A stretch of 7,515 nucleotides of DNA, taken from contig JBGPKH010000454.1 in the NCBI GenBank assembly GCA_041485845.1, forward strand, positions 1 through 7,515, read 5' to 3'. The notes beneath the pieces were generated by a model, which was not told where the DNA came from, did not search any database, and saw only the letters and a list, made by a program, of their open reading frames with translations. This document shows, one piece after another, positions 4,091 to 7,515 of the stretch (position 1 is the first letter of the stretch; each line of letters begins with the position of its first letter). The position numbers and the translations under genes were made by a program. Source of the stretch: OMOG01 sp041485845 (GTDB taxonomy: Bacteria > Acidobacteriota > Terriglobia > Bryobacterales > Bryobacteraceae).

Positions 4091-5611
4091 ATGAGCTTCA
4101 CTCGCATCACAGTGGGAGCGTTCACGTTCATGATGGCTGCCGGAATGGCGGCGGCACAGGGGCGGCGCGGCGCCACTCCCGACGCCCCACCGCAATCCTC
4201 GCCGGCGCAGGAAGTGCGGCGCGGGCCGGCACTCGAGGAAAAGTCCTCGGTGACACATCACTCCGCGCGCATCGGCGGGCAGCAGATCAACTACACCGCG
4301 ACTGCCGCCAACTACGTGATCAAGTCGGACGACGGCGCGCCGAAGGCCAGCTTCTTCTTCGTGTCGTACACCAAGGACGGAGTGACGGACTTTGCCAAGC
4401 GGCCCATTTCGTTTGTCTACAACGGCGGTCCGGGTTCGGGATCGTTGTTTACCCATATGGGGCTGGGACCGAAACGCATCCTGCTCACGGACGACGGCCA
4501 CGGCATGCCGGCGCCGTACTCCATCGTGGAGAACGGAGATTCGTTTCTGGATGCCAGCGATCTGACCTTTATCGATGCGATTTCGACGGGCTACAGCCGC
4601 CCGGCCCCGGGCGAAAACCCGTCGCAGTTTTACGGCACCGTGCAGGACGCCACCTGGTTCTCCGATTTCATTTACCAGTACCTGACGCGCAACGACCGTT
4701 GGGCGTCGCCCAAGTATCTGATCGGCGAGAGCTATGGGACCACTCGCTCGGCGCAGATGGCGTCGGTCCTCCAGCACCGTCACCAGATTTATCTCAACGG
4801 GATCGCGCTGGTGTCTTCGGTGGGGTTCGGAAATTGGGGCGCCGACGACCGGACCAAGTTTTTCCTGCCGACCTTCACCACGTCGGCGTGGTATCACAAG
4901 CTGCTGCCGCCCGACTTGCAGAAGGAGAACATCGAAGCGGTGGCGCAGGCGGCGCGGCAGTTTGCGCACGGTGAGTACGCCGCGGCGCTGGAGAAGGGCG
5001 ACGAGCTGTCCAAGGCCGAGTACGCAAGAGTGGTGAAGAGCCTGGCGCGCTTCACCGGGCTTTCGGAGAAGTACATCGAGCAGACCAACCTTCGGATCAG
5101 CCCGCAGCGGTGGTTCAAGGAACTGCTGCGGGACAAGCGTAAGACCGTCGGCCGCCTGGATTCCCGGTTTACCGGAATGGACGTGGACGCCGCCGGCGAG
5201 CGCTACGAATACGATTCCAGCGAGGCTTCTTACGAAGGCGCGTATGCCTCCATGTTTCAGGACTACGCGCGTCGCGAGTTGAAGTGGAACACCGACCTGT
5301 ATTACCAGATCTCGGCGAATGTGCGGCCATGGGACCAGGGACAGCCCGGCGCGGTGGCCGAGTCGCTGCGGTCGGCGATGACCGAGCAGACCAACCTGAA
5401 GGTGTTGGTGGTGGCCGGGTATTACGACCTCGCCACGCCGTTCAACGGGATCGAGCAGACGGTGTCGCACATGAATCTCGAGCCGGCGATGCGCAAGAAC
5501 GTGAGCTTCGCGTATTACGAAGCGGGGCACATGATGTACATCGACAAGAAGGCTCGGGAGAAGCTGCACAAGGACGTGGATGAGTTTCTTAATGCGGGGT
5601 ATCCGCATTAA
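4091..5611 (+). CDS. Secreted S10-family serine carboxypeptidase-like peptidase
   Basis: This 506-residue protein removes C-terminal residues from peptides if it is active as its family predicts. Residues 1-22 form a signal peptide (hydrophobic VGAFTFMMAAGMAAA, cleavage near AAA-Q), followed by a low-complexity Pro/Arg-rich linker to about residue 50, so it acts outside the cytoplasm. The alpha/beta-hydrolase signatures of S10 are all present: the oxyanion segment NGGPGSGS (111-118), IDAISTGYSR (161-170), nucleophile S214 in GESYGTT, D446 in AGYYDLATPF, and H480 in EAGHMMYI. The helical insertion at ~255-400 forms the cap. The ATG at 4091 has AAGGAG ten bases upstream. The frame is open back to 3809, but that part crosses hairpins and would bury the signal peptide. 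The gene sits alone between two sets of GGGGCAGG repeats. The family call is firm; the physiological peptide substrate is unknown. Confidence 0.95.
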   Translation: MSFTRITVGAFTFMMAAGMAAAQGRRGATPDAPPQSSPAQEVRRGPALEEKSSVTHHSARIGGQQINYTATAANYVIKSDDGAPKASFFFVSYTKDGVTDFAKRPISFVYNGGPGSGSLFTHMGLGPKRILLTDDGHGMPAPYSIVENGDSFLDASDLTFIDAISTGYSRPAPGENPSQFYGTVQDATWFSDFIYQYLTRNDRWASPKYLIGESYGTTRSAQMASVLQHRHQIYLNGIALVSSVGFGNWGADDRTKFFLPTFTTSAWYHKLLPPDLQKENIEAVAQAARQFAHGEYAAALEKGDELSKAEYARVVKSLARFTGLSEKYIEQTNLRISPQRWFKELLRDKRKTVGRLDSRFTGMDVDAAGERYEYDSSEASYEGAYASMFQDYARRELKWNTDLYYQISANVRPWDQGQPGAVAESLRSAMTEQTNLKVLVVAGYYDLATPFNGIEQTVSHMNLEPAMRKNVSFAYYEAGHMMYIDKKAREKLHKDVDEFLNAGYPH

Positions 5612-5615
5612 GAAA
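5585..5615. repeat. 13-bp perfect hairpin over the peptidase stop codon
   Basis: TTTCTTAATGCGG (5585-5597), loop GGTAT, CCGCATTAAGAAA (5603-5615) is perfectly paired and contains the TAA stop (5609-5611). Neither strand has a T-run after it, so it is not a textbook intrinsic terminator, though it could protect the mRNA 3' end or assist termination. Confidence 0.75.
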
Positions 5616-5638
5616 ACTGGCCGCAGATAAACGCCACA

Positions 5639-5683
5639 TGTGGGGCAGGTTATCAACCTGCGGCCGATTGTCAATCGGCCTGC
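5639..5683 (+). repeat. GGGGCAGG hairpin repeat, copy D
   Basis: Copy D begins TGTGGGGCAGG. Stem 1 is GCAGGTT (5645-5651), loop ATC, AACCTGC (5655-5661). Stem 2 is GGCCGATT (5662-5669), loop GTC, AATCGGCC (5673-5680). It is in the same orientation as copy B, 2.3 kb away, and nearly identical except in the loops and the base of stem 2. Confidence 0.85.
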
Positions 5684-5797
5684 TGACACCGTGTGTACAC
5701 CGCAACTCAAAGTGAACAGTTGAGGACGGCCGGGAGCTGCCGTCATTGGTGACAGTAAACAAAGGACTTACGCATTGTTTACTGGAGAGTATTGGAC
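5684..5797. other. Intergenic stretch with three small hairpins
   Basis: Between copy D and the end of the fucosidase gene are CTCAA/TTGAG (around 5706-5724), GACGGC (5725-5730) with GCCGTC (5739-5744), and a perfect 10-bp stem CAGTAAACAA (5753-5762) with TTGTTTACTG (5775-5784). The last could act at the 3' end of the minus-strand transcript, but it lacks a T-run. No gene was seen. Confidence 0.5.
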
Positions 5798-7159
5798 CTA
5801 GGCTGGCTCTGCGAACAGGGCGAACTCGTTGAGGATCGGATCCGCAGCGGCGGCAGTCACGCGGAGGCGGAGGCGCTGCGCAGTAAGCGGCTTCTCCAGC
5901 CGGATCAGGCGCCGCGGGCCGATGCTGGTAGCGCTCGCGATCTGCTCCCAGTCGCGCGAGTTCCAACGGTCGATGGCAACGGCGTCGACGCGCTGGCCGT
6001 AACGAATATCCTCGCTGAGACGGATCACGTTGAACGTTGCGGGATGCGGCAGATCCAGGGCCATGGGGCGGCCTTTCGCCCCGGCCGCGAGGTTCTTGCC
6101 GAAGGTCGCGCGGCGGTAGTCACCGAAGGCCTTCAACGACGCCACATCCTCCGCACTGAGCAGGCCGTCGCGATTCGGCGGGACGTTCAGCAGCAGATTC
6201 GCGCCGCGCCCCACTGACTTGTAGTACAGATCGATCAGTTGCGCGGGCGTCTTGACGCGCGCGTTTTGATTTTCGTGCCAGAACCAGCCTGGACGGATCG
6301 AGACATCGCACTCGGCGGGCAGCCACTTCGACCCGTGCCGATGGCCGGCGGGCGATTCCTTGTCGCGAACATCGCCGGGAGACGCGGGACCGCCATCGGC
6401 GCCCACGGGATCGTAGGTGGCCCAGCATGGATCTCCCGCGATGCCTCGTTCGTTGCCCACCCAACGGACGTCGGGGCCCACGTCGCTGAAGATCACCGCG
6501 TCCGGCTGCAGCTTGCGCACCAGGTCCCAGGTCGTGGGCCAGTCGTAATAGGTGCGCTTGTCGATGGTGCGCTTCGCGCGGGCGCCGCCGTAGAAGCCAT
6601 CGCCGCCGTTCGCGCCGTCGTGCCACACCTCGAAGATCGGGCCGTAGCGCGTGAGGAGCTCGGTGAGTTGCGCGCGATACATGGCGACGTATGTAGGGGC
6701 GCCGTAGCGCGCGGTGTTGCGGTCCCAGGGAGAAAGGTAGACGCCGAACTTCAGATTGTGGCGGCGTGCGGCGTCGGAGAGGTCGCGGACCACGTCGCCC
6801 TTTCCCGAGCGCCACGAACTGCTGCGCACCGAGTGTTCGGTGGTGGCAGTGGGCCATAGGCAGAAGCCGTCGTGATGTTTGCAGGTGAGGATCACGCCGC
6901 GCATGCCGGCCGCGGCCAGCGCGCTGACGATGGCATCGGCATCGAAGGCCGCGGGGTTGAAGAGGTTGGGGTCTTCGTCGCCGTAGCCCCATTCCTTATC
7001 GGTGAAGGTGTTGACGGTGAAGTGCAGGAAGGCGGTGGTTTCGAGTTCGTGCCAGCGGAGTTGGCGCTCGGTGGGGATGGCGCCGTAAGGGCGCGGGGTC
7101 GACGCGCCACGGGCGAAGGCGGCGGGCAGGGTGGCAAGCAGGGAGCGTCGCGAGAGCAT
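5798..7159 (-). CDS. Exported GH29 alpha-L-fucosidase
   Basis: This 453-residue protein hydrolyses alpha-L-fucosides. The N-terminus MLSRRSLLATLPAAFARGAS is a twin-arginine-type export signal (SRRSLL), so it is probably periplasmic or extracellular. Residues ~25-350 form the TIM barrel of GH29: the FLHFTVNTFTDKEWGYG segment (44-60), KHHDGFCLWPT (94-104), SPWDRN (143-148), and the nucleophile D181 in EVWHDGAN. E237 in RWVGNERG is a likely acid/base. ECDVSIRPGWFWH (283-295) and LLLNVPPNRDG (322-332) are further family blocks. The pattern fits the GH29-B type (alpha-1,3/1,4-linked fucose). Residues ~360-450 form the C-terminal beta-sandwich. H180 replaces the Phe common in WFDG. The start at 7159 is chosen because a -10 element ends seven bases upstream and the signal begins there; the longer frame to 7507 overlaps aceE and is rejected. 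Confidence 0.93.
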   Translation of the reverse strand: MLSRRSLLATLPAAFARGASTPRPYGAIPTERQLRWHELETTAFLHFTVNTFTDKEWGYGDEDPNLFNPAAFDADAIVSALAAAGMRGVILTCKHHDGFCLWPTATTEHSVRSSSWRSGKGDVVRDLSDAARRHNLKFGVYLSPWDRNTARYGAPTYVAMYRAQLTELLTRYGPIFEVWHDGANGGDGFYGGARAKRTIDKRTYYDWPTTWDLVRKLQPDAVIFSDVGPDVRWVGNERGIAGDPCWATYDPVGADGGPASPGDVRDKESPAGHRHGSKWLPAECDVSIRPGWFWHENQNARVKTPAQLIDLYYKSVGRGANLLLNVPPNRDGLLSAEDVASLKAFGDYRRATFGKNLAAGAKGRPMALDLPHPATFNVIRLSEDIRYGQRVDAVAIDRWNSRDWEQIASATSIGPRRLIRLEKPLTAQRLRLRVTAAAADPILNEFALFAEPA

Positions 7160-7164
7160 ACACG

Positions 7165-7171
7165 TATAATA
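7165..7171. promoter_or_regulatory. Overlapping divergent -10 elements for aceE and the fucosidase gene
   Basis: The plus strand reads TATAAT at 7165-7170, a perfect -10 for aceE with predicted start near 7177. The minus strand reads TATTAT from 7171 to 7166, a -10 for the fucosidase gene with predicted start at 7159, the A of its ATG. The two starts are 18 bp apart. No strong -35 was seen on either side. The fucosidase mRNA would be leaderless, and aceE would have only about four untranslated bases. Confidence 0.6.
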
Positions 7172-7180
7172 AAGGTATAG

Positions 7181-7515
7181 ATGCACCAGAAATTGAATGA
7201 GAGGGTTGTGGACCTGGATCCACGGGAGACGTCGGAGTGGGTGGAGGCCCTGGATCAGATTATCGATGAGGCGGGACCGGATCGCGCGGCCTACATTTTG
7301 GAACGGCTGGGCGAGCATGCGCGGGCCAATGGCGCCGAGCTTCCGATTCACCTCAACACGCCCTACATCAATACCATTCGTCCCGAAGACGAGGTCCCGT
7401 ATCCGGGCGATCGCGCCATCGAGCGGCGCATCAAGAGCCTCCTGCGGTGGAACGCCATGGCCATGGTGGTGCGGCAGAATAAGTACGATCACGGGATCGG
7501 CGGCCACATCTCGAC
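7181..7515 (+). CDS. aceE: Pyruvate dehydrogenase E1 component (AceE type), N-terminal fragment
   Basis: The first 111 codons are present, and the gene runs off the right edge. The protein matches the start of homodimeric AceE, which decarboxylates pyruvate with thiamin diphosphate and passes the acetyl group to the E2 lipoyl domain of the pyruvate dehydrogenase complex in the cytoplasm. Recognised blocks in order are DPRETSEWVEALDQII (13-28), RAAYILERL (35-43), TPYINTI (60-66), PYPGD (73-77), RWNAMAMVV (89-97) and GIGGHIS (105-111), at the spacing seen in E. coli AceE. The ATG at 7181 is chosen for its position and the start of similarity. An AAAGG at 7171-7175 could serve as Shine-Dalgarno, but if transcription starts at 7177 it would not be in the mRNA. 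It is divergent from the fucosidase gene with a 21-bp gap. Confidence 0.93.
   Translation, partial: MHQKLNERVVDLDPRETSEWVEALDQIIDEAGPDRAAYILERLGEHARANGAELPIHLNTPYINTIRPEDEVPYPGDRAIERRIKSLLRWNAMAMVVRQNKYDHGIGGHIS

Noticed and set aside
5585..5784. Intrinsic terminators for the convergent peptidase and fucosidase genes
   Set aside because: The hairpins are real, but none is followed by a T-run on the transcribed strand, so they are listed as repeats only.
7160..7507. Upstream extension of the fucosidase frame to 7507
   Set aside because: It overlaps the well-matched aceE coding sequence on the other strand and lies before the Tat-type signal. The promoter evidence fits the start at 7159.

Overview
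The window is GC-rich bacterial chromosomal DNA with dense genes separated by hairpin-rich gaps. The gene content suggests an Acidobacteriota-like soil bacterium, perhaps of the Solibacter/Bryobacter type. The clues are a secreted S10 carboxypeptidase, a secreted GH29 fucosidase, a small carboxypeptidase-regulatory-like protein, an AceE-type pyruvate dehydrogenase, and dispersed GGGGCAGGTT hairpin repeats. This placement is inference from style and gene families, not a database result.

Layout, left to right. Positions 2-1691 hold the 3' end of a JAMM (M67) metallopeptidase gene and, one base after its stop, a three-domain sulfur-carrier protein: MoaD/ThiS ubiquitin-like domain, MoeB/ThiF E1 domain and rhodanese. 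They probably form one operon for sulfur transfer to cysteine, thiamin, molybdopterin or another product. The ubiquitin-like diglycine is buried inside the fusion, so the neighbouring JAMM protease is a natural candidate to release it. Positions 1781-2287 encode a DinB-type four-helix protein, apparently from a leaderless mRNA. Positions 2371-3012 encode a very acidic LysW-like zinc ribbon with a clear promoter, then a small secreted beta-sandwich protein.

Positions 3013-4090 are the accessory part. They carry a series of inverted repeats, including a hairpin repeat family whose stems differ by compensatory changes. They also carry a possible minus-strand microprotein with a classical C2H2 zinc finger, a short ORF with a strong ribosome binding site, and two matched 13-bp/17-nt-loop hairpins. 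These lie in the leader of a secreted S10 serine carboxypeptidase gene (4091-5611). Another copy of the hairpin repeat follows that gene.

Positions 5798-7159 (minus strand) encode a Tat-type exported GH29 alpha-L-fucosidase. Divergent from it, starting at 7181 and running off the window, is aceE. The two genes are separated by 21 bp, and their -10 elements overlap on opposite strands, giving predicted start sites 18 bp apart. This is the geometry of a symmetric bidirectional promoter.

The strongest candidates for new biology are the JAMM/Ubl-E1-rhodanese pair, the twin hairpins in the peptidase leader, the covarying repeat family and the zinc-finger microprotein.
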